This document shows positions 9,060 to 17,410 of a stretch of 48,353 nt of DNA, piece after piece (the first letter of the stretch is position 1; every line of letters starts with the position of its first letter). The notes beneath the pieces are model-generated. The model saw only the letters and a program-made list of their open reading frames with translations, did not search any database and was not told where the DNA came from. The stretch lies in the NCBI RefSeq assembly GCF_016862555.1, contig NZ_BONE01000059.1:1-48353 (forward strand), written 5' to 3'. Origin of the DNA: Asanoa siamensis. GTDB lineage: Bacteria > Actinomycetota > Actinomycetes > Mycobacteriales > Micromonosporaceae. The position numbers and the translations under genes were made by a program.

Positions 9060-10628
9060 TCACTCAGGCTCGTTTTCCGCCTTTCCGCCGATCATGTACG
9101 GGGTCGTGTAGCCCTCATATGCCAGGTGGGCGACCATCCCGTCCGCGGCGTGCGGCAGGTTGTGGCAGTGGTCCATCCAGATGCCGGGATTGTCGGCCTT
9201 GAAGGCGATCACATACGTCTCGCCCTCGTCGACGTCCAGCGAGTCCGTCCACCACGGACTGCCCGTCGCCGGCACCCCGTCGCGGGAGAGCACCAGCGCG
9301 ACGTGCCCGTGCAGGTGCATCGGGTGCACCTCGCCCGAGTCGTTGGTGATGGTCATCCGCACCAGGTCGCCCGCGCGGAACATGAACATCGGCACGTCGG
9401 GATAGAGCCGCCCGTTCATCGTCCACCACAGCCCGGGCCGCCCGTCGAGGAAGCCCGGCCACCGGTCGATCGTCAGCGTGAAGTCGCGGTCGAACTGGCT
9501 GGTGTCGAGGTCGACGGGCGCCGGCGTGCCGTAGGAGAGCAGGTCCAGCACCGCACCGGCGGGGTCCGCCGCCGGGGCCGCGGCGCCCGGCGGCCCGAGC
9601 ACCAGCGACGACCCCGCGCCGAGGTCGACCCGGACCGCGGCGCCGGCCGGCGGCGTCACCGACAGGTCGGCCCGGCCCCCGGCCGCGATGACCAGGTCAC
9701 GGTCGGTCACGTCACCGGGCCCGTGCAGGTCGTGCCCGTCGATCGCCAGCACGCGGTAGGGCGCCCCCGCCACCGCCACCCGCAACGGCCCGTTGTCGGT
9801 GTTGACGACCCGGACCCGCGTCGGCACCCCGGCCGCGGCCGCGACCCGCCGCTCCCCCGTCGCCCCCTGCACCGTCCGCCGCCCGTCATAGGTGTGCACC
9901 TGGGCGACGACATCCGGCGAAGCGGCGCCGGGCAGCACCACCAACGCCCCGAACAGCCCACCTTTCACCTGTTCGTGGGACACCTGATGGGAGTGGTACC
10001 AGAAGGTCCCGGCATCGGTCACCCGGAACCGGTAGGTGTGGCGCCCGCCGACCGGCACCGCGTCCTGGGTCACCCCGGCCACGCCGTCCTCGGCGTTGGG
10101 CACCCGCACCCCGTGCCAGTGCAGGGCCACCCCGTCGGCCACCGACTCGTTGACCAGCGTCACCGCGACCACGTCACCGACGGTCGCCCGGATCTCGGGC
10201 CCCGGCGACCCACCGTTGAGCGTGTAACCGGTGACCTGCTCCCCGCTGGCCAGCGCGAACGACCCGGCCCGCGCGGTCAGCGTCATCGCCACCGCCGGCG
10301 CCACGTCGACCGGCCCGGTCAAGGTCGCGACCGAGACCCCGCCCCCGTGCTGGTGCCCGCCCCGCGGCACCGGCCCGCCCCCGTAGTCGGCGACACCCAT
10401 GTCCATGACGGAGTACGTGGACGGCAGCCGGCTGTCGTACCAGAGATAACCGAGCGTGCCGACCAGCACCAGCGACAACCCGATCGCGCCCCAGCGCAGC
10501 AACCGCCGGCCGAGAACCCGGGGCCCGGCAGCCTCCGCACCGCCGGTTGGTTCGACCGTATCCAGGGCAGCCTTGTCGGCCCCGGCCGAGCCAACTGCCT
10601 GCTCGGCCGGGTCGTGCAACGCCGTCAT
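9060..10628 (-). CDS. Membrane-anchored multicopper oxidase
   Basis: A 522-residue cupredoxin protein. One transmembrane helix (about 46-64) follows a 40-residue cytoplasmic tail, so the enzyme domain lies outside the cell. The copper ligands are clear: HWHG at 170-173, HSH at 212-214, HPMHLHGH from 435, and HCHNLPHAADGM from 487 with the type 1 copper Cys and axial Met. Multicopper oxidases couple one-electron oxidation of phenols or metal ions to reduction of oxygen to water; the substrate cannot be read from sequence. A GGHQHGGG segment after the helix may also bind metal. Its start overlaps the stop of the upstream membrane gene by 4 nt, so they are translationally coupled. Confidence 0.93.
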   Translation of the reverse strand: MTALHDPAEQAVGSAGADKAALDTVEPTGGAEAAGPRVLGRRLLRWGAIGLSLVLVGTLGYLWYDSRLPSTYSVMDMGVADYGGGPVPRGGHQHGGGVSVATLTGPVDVAPAVAMTLTARAGSFALASGEQVTGYTLNGGSPGPEIRATVGDVVAVTLVNESVADGVALHWHGVRVPNAEDGVAGVTQDAVPVGGRHTYRFRVTDAGTFWYHSHQVSHEQVKGGLFGALVVLPGAASPDVVAQVHTYDGRRTVQGATGERRVAAAAGVPTRVRVVNTDNGPLRVAVAGAPYRVLAIDGHDLHGPGDVTDRDLVIAAGGRADLSVTPPAGAAVRVDLGAGSSLVLGPPGAAAPAADPAGAVLDLLSYGTPAPVDLDTSQFDRDFTLTIDRWPGFLDGRPGLWWTMNGRLYPDVPMFMFRAGDLVRMTITNDSGEVHPMHLHGHVALVLSRDGVPATGSPWWTDSLDVDEGETYVIAFKADNPGIWMDHCHNLPHAADGMVAHLAYEGYTTPYMIGGKAENEPE

Positions 10629-11077
10629 GCGCCCGCGGGAACCCCGGGGTCACCCACCGGAGCGGCGGCGACGGGGGTCTCGGGCCGGTTGGCACGCGCG
10701 CCCGCCATGCCGGCGACACCCGCGATCGCGAACGCGTTGAGGGCGTGCAGCATGCCCACGACCGGCGCCCCGAAGGACGCGAACGCGAGCGCGATCTGTA
10801 GGACCACCAGCCCGACGACGGCCCAGGCCAGCGCCACGCCGCCGCGCACCCTGGCGAAGAACGAGACGATGCCGAAGAGCAGCGCGAGCACGGGAATGAC
10901 CATCATGCCGACGGCCGAGTGCACGACCGCGCCGGCGTTGGCCTCGGAGTCCTCGGTGAACGGGACGCCGTCACCGGCCTTGTTGATGATGTCGAACGCG
11001 CTCCAGGCGATGACCAGGACCTGCACCACCACACCGAGGGCGATCAACCGGGACAGCCAGACGTAGAGCGACCGCAT
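10625..11077 (-). CDS. Small four-helix membrane protein, partner of the oxidase
   Basis: A 150-residue protein with four hydrophobic segments (about 10-27, 55-75, 84-105, 108-125) and a short Pro/Ala tail. No characterised family is recognised. It is the first gene of a two-gene operon: its stop overlaps the multicopper oxidase start by 4 nt. This suggests a role in the same membrane process, such as electron delivery, copper handling or anchoring. That role is inference from context. The 107-bp gap upstream carries a short GTACG/CGTAC inverted repeat near 11133-11149 that could be part of its control region. Confidence 0.75.
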   Translation of the reverse strand: MRSLYVWLSRLIALGVVVQVLVIAWSAFDIINKAGDGVPFTEDSEANAGAVVHSAVGMMVIPVLALLFGIVSFFARVRGGVALAWAVVGLVVLQIALAFASFGAPVVGMLHALNAFAIAGVAGMAGARANRPETPVAAAPVGDPGVPAGA

Positions 11078-11184
11078 CGTGAACCCCGTCCGCAGAAGTC
11101 GAAGTTGGACGCGATGACTCTATGACCGGGGTACGACGGTTCCGTACTCGGCCGGGAGTATCCGGGTGTACGCCCGGCGACGTA

Positions 11185-11856
11185 TCACAACGCCTGCCGC
11201 AGCCACTCCTCCACGCCCGCGATGTGCACGGTCGCCCACGACCGGGCGAGCTCCGGCTCCCCCGCGGCGATCGCGTCGACGATCGCCTGATGCTGTTCGC
11301 GGGTCTTGTCGACGGCCCCCTCCTGGGTGAGCCCGCGCCAGATCCGGGCCCGCGTCGTCGGCCCCGACAACCCGTCGATCAACGAGCACAGGGCGGCGTT
11401 GCCGGACCCGGCCGCGATCGCACGGTGGAACTCGAGGTCGTTGGCGACCAGCGCCTCCACGGACGGCGCAGGACCGAGCTCATCGAGTACGCGCTGCAGC
11501 TTGGCCACCTCCGGCTCGGTCATCCGCCGGGCGGCCAGCGCCGTCGCCGCCGGTTCCAGGATCCGGCGGACCTCGAGGAACTGCAGCACCGTGTCGTCGC
11601 GGTGGAAGTCGACCACGAAGCTGAGCGACTCGAGCAGCAGGTCCGGCGAGAGGCTGGTGACGTACGTGCCGTCACCCTGGCGTACGTCGAGCACCTTGAT
11701 GATGGAGAGCGCCTTGACCGCCTCGCGCAACGAGTTGCGGGACAGCCCGAGCCGCTCGGCGAGGTCGGCCTCCTTGGGGAGACGGTCTCCGGGGCCCAGG
11801 GCCCCGGAGACGATCATCTCCTTGATCTTGTCGATCGCTTCGTCGGTCAGCGCCAC
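11185..11856 (-). CDS. GntR (FadR-type) regulator of the sugar-acid locus
   Basis: A 223-residue FadR/FCD-type GntR regulator. The N-terminal winged helix (about 5-70) contains GDRLPKEADLAERLGLSRNSLREAV; the C-terminal FCD ligand domain (about 90-215) has the D-x3-H pattern (NDLEFHRAI) and later His residues used for metal binding. It is the last gene of the FucD-ABC operon, 12 nt after the permease. Members of this family commonly sense sugar acids such as uronates and aldonates, so L-fuconate or a keto-deoxy derivative is a plausible ligand. The repeated ATYSGAT-type motifs in front of FucD and of the GH95-like gene are its candidate operators. Confidence 0.88.
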   Translation of the reverse strand: MALTDEAIDKIKEMIVSGALGPGDRLPKEADLAERLGLSRNSLREAVKALSIIKVLDVRQGDGTYVTSLSPDLLLESLSFVVDFHRDDTVLQFLEVRRILEPAATALAARRMTEPEVAKLQRVLDELGPAPSVEALVANDLEFHRAIAAGSGNAALCSLIDGLSGPTTRARIWRGLTQEGAVDKTREQHQAIVDAIAAGEPELARSWATVHIAGVEEWLRQAL

Positions 11857-11868
11857 CGCGCGGCCCCC

Positions 11869-12894
11869 TCAGTCCTGGGCCTTGCCCGTCGTCACCCGGG
11901 CCAGCATCAGCGCGACCAGGATGATCAGGCCGTAGATGGCCTGGATCCACTGCGCCGAGACGCCGGCGAGCGTGAGGATGTTGTTGATCAGGCCGAGCAC
12001 GACGACGCCGCAGAGCGCGCCGAACAGCGTGCCCTTGCCGCCCTCCATGCTCACCCCACCGATCACCGCCGCGGCGAACACCGTGAAGATCATGCCGTTG
12101 CCCTGCGCCGACGCGACCGAACCGAGCCGGCCGGTCATCAGCAGGCCCGCCAGCGCGGCGAGCAGGCCACCGACGATGAACACCACGAAGATCACGCGGT
12201 CGGCCCGGATGCCGGCCGCGCGGGCGGCGTCACGGTTGCCGCCGATGGCGTACACCGCACGCCCGTGCCGGAACCACCCGAGCACCGCGATCCCGATCGC
12301 GAACAGCACCGCGCAGATCCAGATCGAGGCCGGCAGGCCGAGCCAGACCGCGTTGCCCAGGTAGAGCACCGACGACGGCAGTTCGAACAGGTTCTGCCCG
12401 CCGGTGATGCCGATCTGCAGGCCGCGCAGCACGATCAGCATGCCGAGCGTGACGATGAACGCCGAGAGCCCGAACCGCAGGATCAGCATCCCGTTGAACG
12501 CGCCGATGGCCACGCCGACGAGGAGGCAGATCGGGATCGCCAGCGCCGCGGACCACTCGGTGCCCAGCCCGTTGCTGGCCGCCGGGATGACCAAGGCGAC
12601 GGCGAGCGCCGGTGCGAGACCGACGGTCGACTCGAGCGACAGGTCGAACCGGCCGCCGATCAGGATGATCGCCTCGGCCAGCACGAGCAGCGATAGTTCC
12701 GTCTGCTGCTGCAGCACGTTGATGATGTTGGCGCTGCTCAGGAACACCGGGTCGATCAGAGCACCGACCAGGACCAGAACGATGATCGCGGGTACGAGCG
12801 CCAGGTCCCGCATCCGCGCGAGCCGCGGCCCCCGCAACCGGCGCGCGGCAGGCGCATCCGGCGTAGCGACGGGCGCGGTCGTGGTGCCGCTCAT
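11869..12894 (-). CDS. ABC sugar transporter permease (RbsC type)
   Basis: A 341-residue inner-membrane permease with eight to ten hydrophobic segments. It has the features of the ribose/autoinducer-type permease family (BPD_transp_2), such as an AVIGGVSMEGGKGT loop and GGNRDAARAAGI. One permease gene is present, which suggests a homodimeric channel as in RbsC. Its start overlaps the 3' end of the ATPase gene by 4 nt. It works with the ATPase and the lipoprotein upstream. The substrate is inferred from the adjacent L-fuconate dehydratase: L-fucose, L-fuconate or a related sugar. Confidence 0.92.
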   Translation of the reverse strand: MSGTTTAPVATPDAPAARRLRGPRLARMRDLALVPAIIVLVLVGALIDPVFLSSANIINVLQQQTELSLLVLAEAIILIGGRFDLSLESTVGLAPALAVALVIPAASNGLGTEWSAALAIPICLLVGVAIGAFNGMLILRFGLSAFIVTLGMLIVLRGLQIGITGGQNLFELPSSVLYLGNAVWLGLPASIWICAVLFAIGIAVLGWFRHGRAVYAIGGNRDAARAAGIRADRVIFVVFIVGGLLAALAGLLMTGRLGSVASAQGNGMIFTVFAAAVIGGVSMEGGKGTLFGALCGVVVLGLINNILTLAGVSAQWIQAIYGLIILVALMLARVTTGKAQD

Positions 12895-14489
12895 GACTCC
12901 GCTCCTTCTGCTGAAACACCTTTGCCGGCCCGTGAGCCGCCTTCACCGGCGGCCGCCCCGCCGTCGTCGTCGACGCCCTCGACCGCGGCGACCACCTGTG
13001 CGTCGTCCCAGCCGTGGGCCAGGGTGGCCGTGATCCGGCCGTGGAACATGACCAGCACCCGGTCGCAGTGGCGCAGGTCGTCGAGTTCGTCCGAGATCAT
13101 CAGGACGCCCGTGCCACCGTCGGCCGCCGCGCGGACCGCGCCCAGCAGCGACTCCTTCGAGCGCACGTCGACACCGGCCGTCGGGTTGATCAGCACCAGC
13201 ACCTTCGGGTCCGTCGACAGCGCGCGGGCCAGCACCACCTTCTGCGCGTTGCCGCCCGACAGGCTCGACACCGGCGCGTGCGGGCTCTCGGTCCGGATGT
13301 CGTACTTCCGCACCATCTCCGCGGCCACCGCCGCCCGCCGCCGCGGCACGACGACGCCCGCCGGGCCCAGCCGGTCCGCGATCGGCAGCGTCGCGTTCTC
13401 CGCCACCGACAGCAGCGGCACCAGGCCCTCGCGGTGGCGGTCCTCGGGCACGAGCCCGATCCCGGCCCGCAACGCCGCCGGCACCCCCGCGCCAACCGGC
13501 GCGGAGCCCACCGACACCGTGCCCCCGTCGGCGCGACGCAACCCGCCGACGGTCTCGGCCAGCGACACCTTGCCGCTGCTCCCGGAGCCGGTCACCCCCA
13601 CGATCTCCCCGGCGCGCACCGACAGGTCGATCCCCGTGTACGCGCCGGCGAGGGTGAGGCCCGACAGCGTCAGCGCGGCCGCGGCCGACGACGGCACCGA
13701 CCGCGGCGCGACGGACGTGAGCCCGACCGCCTCGCCGGTCATGGCGGAGACCAGAGCGTCGTGCCCGACCGCCGACACCGGCTCGGTGAGCACCCACCGG
13801 GCGTCCCGCAGCACGGTGACCGTGTCGCACACCTCGTAGACCTCGCGCAGGTGGTGCGAGATGAACAGCATCGTCACGCCGGCCGCGGACAGTGCCCGCA
13901 TCCGGGTGAAGAGCCGCTCGATCGCGGTCGCGTCGAGCCGCGCGGTCGGCTCGTCGAGGATGATGAACCGCGCGCCGACGGAGAGCGCCCGGGCGATCTC
14001 GACGAGCTGTCGCTGCTCGACGTTGAGGTCCCCGGCCAGCGCGCCCGGATCGACCGCGACGCCGTACTCCTCCAGCAGCGACGCGGCCCGGCGGCGCACG
14101 GAACCCCAACGGATCACACCAAAACCGGCCTGCCGGTTGAGGAACAGGTTCTCCGCCACCGACAGGGTCGGGATGATGGTGGACCGCTGGTAGACGCAGG
14201 CCACCCGGCGGCGCCAGCCGTCGCGGTCGGACGGTGCCGGCGCCGGCTCGCCGCCGAACGACACCGTGCCCTCGTCGGCCCGCTGCAGCCCGGTGAGCAC
14301 CGACACCAGCGTCGACTTGCCGGCGCCGTTGCGGCCCACCAGGGCATGCGTCTCACCCGGGCGCACCGTGAGAGACACATCGGACAGTGCGGTGGTCGCG
14401 CCGAAGCGCTTGGTGATCTGGTTGGCCGAGACGGCCGGGGGCGGGGCGCCAGCCCCACTCCCGGCCGCGTCGGAGAGCACTGCGGTCAT
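12891..14489 (-). CDS. ABC sugar transporter ATPase, two NBDs (RbsA type)
   Basis: About 532 residues with two fused nucleotide-binding domains. NBD1 has Walker A GRNGAGKST at 52-60 and Walker B with catalytic Glu (IILDEPTARLD), but its signature LNVEQRQ departs from LSGGQ, as is common in RbsA. NBD2 has a clean signature LSGGNAQK, yet its P-loop is GSGSSGKV (no Ser/Thr after Lys) and its Walker B reads LINPTAGVD, with Asn where the catalytic Glu belongs. So probably only one composite site hydrolyses ATP. The ATG at 14489 overlaps the stop of the binding-protein gene (TGATG arrangement), indicating coupling; an upstream start at 14513 is less likely. Confidence 0.92.
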   Translation of the reverse strand: MTAVLSDAAGSGAGAPPPAVSANQITKRFGATTALSDVSLTVRPGETHALVGRNGAGKSTLVSVLTGLQRADEGTVSFGGEPAPAPSDRDGWRRRVACVYQRSTIIPTLSVAENLFLNRQAGFGVIRWGSVRRRAASLLEEYGVAVDPGALAGDLNVEQRQLVEIARALSVGARFIILDEPTARLDATAIERLFTRMRALSAAGVTMLFISHHLREVYEVCDTVTVLRDARWVLTEPVSAVGHDALVSAMTGEAVGLTSVAPRSVPSSAAAALTLSGLTLAGAYTGIDLSVRAGEIVGVTGSGSSGKVSLAETVGGLRRADGGTVSVGSAPVGAGVPAALRAGIGLVPEDRHREGLVPLLSVAENATLPIADRLGPAGVVVPRRRAAVAAEMVRKYDIRTESPHAPVSSLSGGNAQKVVLARALSTDPKVLVLINPTAGVDVRSKESLLGAVRAAADGGTGVLMISDELDDLRHCDRVLVMFHGRITATLAHGWDDAQVVAAVEGVDDDGGAAAGEGGSRAGKGVSAEGAES

Positions 14490-15547
14490 CACTTCCCGAT
14501 CTGGTTGCCCCACAACGACGCGTCGTCGACGTTGTCCTTCGTCACGAGCGGCGCCGGCAGCTGGTCCTCGAGCACGCCGTTGCCGACGTCGATGATGGTG
14601 CTGTCGTGGTCGGTAGGTCCAGGGGTGAACGTCTTCCCCTCGACCGCGGCCTTCGCGTAGAAGAGCGCGTACTTGGCGTAGAGGTCGGCCGGCTGCGAGA
14701 CGGTGGCGTCGATCTCGCCCTTGCGGATCGCCTCGAACTCCTGCGGGATGCCGTCGTTGGAGACGATGAAGATGTGCTTCGGGTCGGTCGGCGGCACCAG
14801 CAGGTTCTTGGACTTCAGCAGCTGCAGGGTCGGCGCCAGGAACACGCCGCCGGCCTGCATGTAGATGCCGTTGATGTCAGGGTGCTGGGCGAGCCGGGTC
14901 TGCAGGGCGGCGGACGCCTTGGCGCCCTCCCACTCGGTCGGCTCCTCGAAGACCGTGATGCCGGGGAACTTGCTCTTCATGCACTCGGCGAACGCCTCGG
15001 ACCGGTCGCGGCCGTTGACCGACGAGAGCGAGCCCTGGAACTCGACGACCTTGCCCTTGCCGCCGAGCTTCTCACCGAGGAACTCGCACGCCTTCTGGCC
15101 GTAGGCGCGGTTGTCGGCCCGCACCACCATGAAGACCTTGCCCTTGTCGGGCCGGGTGTCGACGGAGACGACGGGGATCTTCTTGCTCTCCAGCGTCGCC
15201 AGCGTCGAGGCGATCGCGCCCGTGTCCTGCGGCGCCATCACGATCGCCTTGGCGCCCTGGGCGGTGAGCGCCTGGGCGTTGGCGACCAGCTTCGCGATGT
15301 CGTTCTGCGAGTTGGTCGGCGTCATCAGGTTGATGCCGCTCTCCTGCGCGTACTGCGGAATGTACTTCGCGTAGGAGTTCCAGAAGTCGGAGTCGGCCCG
15401 GGGCAGGTCGACGGCGATCTGGGCGCTCGCGTTGCCGGTGCCACTGCCACCGGACGAGGCGGGCTCGGACGAGTTGCAACCGGCGGTCGCCGTGACGAGC
15501 GCGGCGGCGAACGCCACACCGACGACGGCGCGTCTCTTCAGGTTCAT
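14489..15547 (-). CDS. Sugar-binding lipoprotein (RbsB type)
   Basis: A 352-residue substrate-binding protein. Residues 1-23 are a lipoprotein signal peptide with the lipidated Cys at 24 (TATAGC), followed by a Gly/Ser-rich linker. The rest is a periplasmic-binding-protein type 1 fold of the sugar family (ADSDFWNSYAKYIPQYAQ, AKAIVMAPQD, PVVSVDTRPDK, FIVSNDGIPQ). It captures the ligand for the permease and ATPase encoded next. The start at 15547 has an AGAGGA site; the open frame continuing to 15940 lies inside the dehydratase gene and is discarded. The substrate is inferred from FucD to be fucose- or fuconate-like. Confidence 0.92.
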   Translation of the reverse strand: MNLKRRAVVGVAFAAALVTATAGCNSSEPASSGGSGTGNASAQIAVDLPRADSDFWNSYAKYIPQYAQESGINLMTPTNSQNDIAKLVANAQALTAQGAKAIVMAPQDTGAIASTLATLESKKIPVVSVDTRPDKGKVFMVVRADNRAYGQKACEFLGEKLGGKGKVVEFQGSLSSVNGRDRSEAFAECMKSKFPGITVFEEPTEWEGAKASAALQTRLAQHPDINGIYMQAGGVFLAPTLQLLKSKNLLVPPTDPKHIFIVSNDGIPQEFEAIRKGEIDATVSQPADLYAKYALFYAKAAVEGKTFTPGPTDHDSTIIDVGNGVLEDQLPAPLVTKDNVDDASLWGNQIGK

Positions 15548-15593
15548 CACTGTCCTCTGTGGTGGGGAGAGGGATGGGTAGGGGTGGTGCGGG

Positions 15594-16901
15594 TCAGACG
15601 GCGCGCGACCAGGCCGGCCCGTCGGGGAAGGCGAACCGGGCCCGGCTTTCGGGGCGCATCGTCGAACTGAAGCCGGGCGCCTGGGGTGCCAGGTAACGAC
15701 CGGCGCGGATCTGCACGGGATCGAGGAAATGCTCGTGGAGGTGGTCCACGTACTCGATGACACGGTTGTCCATGGAGCGGGACACCGCGACGTAGTCGAA
15801 CAGCGAGAGGTGCTGCACCAGCTCGCAGAGGCCGACGCCGCCGGCGTGCGGGCAGACGGGGACGCCGAACTTGGCCGCGAGCAGGAGGATCGCGATGTTC
15901 TCGTTGACGCCGGCCACCCGGGCGGCGTCGAGCTGCACATAGGACACCGCGCCGAGCTGGAGGAGCTGCTTGAAGACGACCCGGTTCTGCACGTGCTCGC
16001 CGGTGGCGACCGGGACAGGGGCGATGCCGCGGGCGATCGCCGCGTGCCCGACGACGTCGTCGGGGCTGGTCGGCTCCTCGACCCACCAGACGTCGTACGG
16101 AGCCAGCGCGCCGACCCAGTCGATGGCGTCGCCGACGTCCCACCGCTGGTTGGCGTCGACAGCGATCCGGATGTCGGGGCCGCACACCTCGCGGGCGATC
16201 CGCAGGCGGCGGACGTCGTCGGCCAGGTCGGCGCCGACCTTCAGCTTGATCTGGGCGAACCCGGCGTCGACGGCCTCCCGGCACAGCCGGCGCAGCTTGT
16301 CGTCGTCGTAGCCGAGCCAGCCCGGCGAGGTGGCGTAGGCCGGGTAGCCGTGCGCGAGCAGCTCGGCGACCCGCTCCTCACGTCCCGACGCGCCCGGCTG
16401 CAGCAGCGCGAGTGCCTCGCCCGGGGTCAGCGCGTCGGTCAGGTAGCGGAAGTCGACGAGGGAGACGAGCTCCTCGGGCGGCATCGAGCCCAGGAGCTGC
16501 CAGAGCGGCAGGCCCGCCTGCTTGGCCTTGAGGTCCCAGAGCGCGTTGACCACGGCCGAGATGGCCATGTGCATGACGCCCTTCTCCGGCCCCAGCCAGC
16601 GCAGCTGCGAGTCGTGCACCAGCTCGCGCCAGAACGCGCCCAGGTCGTCGAGGACGTTCTTGACGAGGCGGCCGGCCAGGTAGGGCCGCAGCGCGGCGAT
16701 CGCGGCCGTCTGCACCTCGTTGCCGCGCCCGATGGTGAACGCGAACCCGTGCCCTTCCGGCTCCACTGGCTGGTCGGTGCGCAGCACCACGTAGGCGGCG
16801 GAGTAGTCCGGGTCGGGGTTCATCGCGTCGGAGCCGTCGAGCTCGCGCGAGGTCGGGAACCGCACGTCGTAGGTGTCCAGCGACACGAAGCGGGCGGTCA
16901 T
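15594..16901 (-). CDS. L-fuconate dehydratase, enolase superfamily
   Basis: A 435-residue mandelate racemase/enolase-type enzyme that dehydrates L-fuconate to 2-keto-3-deoxy-L-fuconate in oxidative L-fucose catabolism. The active-site set is complete: K219-x-K221 (KLKVG), metal ligands D249, a Glu in VEEP (275/276) and E302, and catalytic H352. The spacing matches the characterised Xanthomonas enzyme (remembered as K218, K220, D248, E274, E301, H351), and stretches such as [14 protein letters not shown] and ATSPGWLGY are typical of FucD and human ENOSF1. GAGGA precedes the ATG. It is the first gene of the operon with the ABC importer and GntR regulator. Other fucose enzymes (dehydrogenase, lactonase, aldolase) are not in this operon. 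Confidence 0.92.
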   Translation of the reverse strand: MTARFVSLDTYDVRFPTSRELDGSDAMNPDPDYSAAYVVLRTDQPVEPEGHGFAFTIGRGNEVQTAAIAALRPYLAGRLVKNVLDDLGAFWRELVHDSQLRWLGPEKGVMHMAISAVVNALWDLKAKQAGLPLWQLLGSMPPEELVSLVDFRYLTDALTPGEALALLQPGASGREERVAELLAHGYPAYATSPGWLGYDDDKLRRLCREAVDAGFAQIKLKVGADLADDVRRLRIAREVCGPDIRIAVDANQRWDVGDAIDWVGALAPYDVWWVEEPTSPDDVVGHAAIARGIAPVPVATGEHVQNRVVFKQLLQLGAVSYVQLDAARVAGVNENIAILLLAAKFGVPVCPHAGGVGLCELVQHLSLFDYVAVSRSMDNRVIEYVDHLHEHFLDPVQIRAGRYLAPQAPGFSSTMRPESRARFAFPDGPAWSRAV

Positions 16902-16921
16902 CGATGATCCTCACGCGCATT

Positions 16922-16957
16922 CATAGATCCGATGTTTACCAGGTGGTCGGATGTATG
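16922..16957. promoter_or_regulatory. Inverted-repeat operator candidate in front of the FucD operon
   Basis: CATAGATCCGA (16922-16932) and TCGGATGTATG (16947-16957) form an imperfect 11-bp inverted repeat (10 of 11 pairs) with a 14-bp spacer, 21 bp upstream of the FucD start. Each half contains an AT(C/T)(C/G)GATG core. It is a good candidate site for the operon's GntR regulator. Confidence 0.5.
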
Positions 16958-16984
16958 GCAAGACCTTCGATCTCCACAAAGGAA

Positions 16985-17010
16985 GAATCGCCCCGTCACC
17001 GAGGCGATTC
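16985..17010 (-). terminator. Terminator hairpin after the GSDH-fascin gene
   Basis: Perfect 8-bp inverted repeat GAATCGCC / GGCGATTC with a 10-nt loop. Read on the minus strand it lies 24 nt after the stop of the GSDH gene and is followed by TTCCTTTG. It probably separates the secreted-enzyme transcript from the FucD operon. Confidence 0.55.
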
Positions 17011-17022
17011 ATCCAATCTATG
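17011..17022 (-). promoter_or_regulatory. Further copy of the ATYSGATG motif
   Basis: Read on the minus strand this is CATAGATTGGAT, sharing CATAGAT and the GGAT core with the site at 16922. It directly abuts the hairpin at 16985-17010. It may be a third binding site for the FucD-operon regulator or chance similarity. Confidence 0.3.
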
Positions 17023-17033
17023 CGTGAGCGACG

Positions 17034-17410
17034 TCAGACCAGGTCGAACTTCTCCCACGGCCCGATGGCGGCACGGTTGGCGATCAGCGAGGCCGCGCCC
17101 GCGTTCTCCGCGACCACGTACATGCCGTTGACGGTCGCCCGCAGGCTCTCACTGCCGTCGGAGTTGCGGACCAGCGTGAACGTCTCCCACGACCCGGCCG
17201 TGGCCCGGTTCGCGACGAGCGCGCCCGCGCCGGCGTTCTCCGCGCAGACGAACATGTTGTTGGCCCGCGACCGCAGCGCCACGTTGCCACCGCCCAGGTC
17301 GACCACGTCGAACCGCTCGGTCGCGCCCGCCGTCGCCTTGTTGGCGATCAGCGGTGTCGTGCTGTTCGCCGCGCTGACGAACTGGTTGTTGGCCAGCGCC
17401 TTCAGCGTCG
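17034..17410 (-). repeat. Fascin-like trefoil coding repeat, copy 1
   Basis: Encodes the C-terminal fascin-like beta-trefoil. The same module, very similar in DNA and protein, ends the genes at 25081 and 26347. Shared blocks include VDLGGGNVALRS and AIGPWEKF. Confidence 0.8.

Noticed and set aside
11078-11184. Copper-responsive CsoR/CueR operator upstream of the oxidase operon
   Set aside because: Only a short GTACG/CGTAC inverted repeat is visible; it does not match the CsoR or CueR consensus well enough to call.
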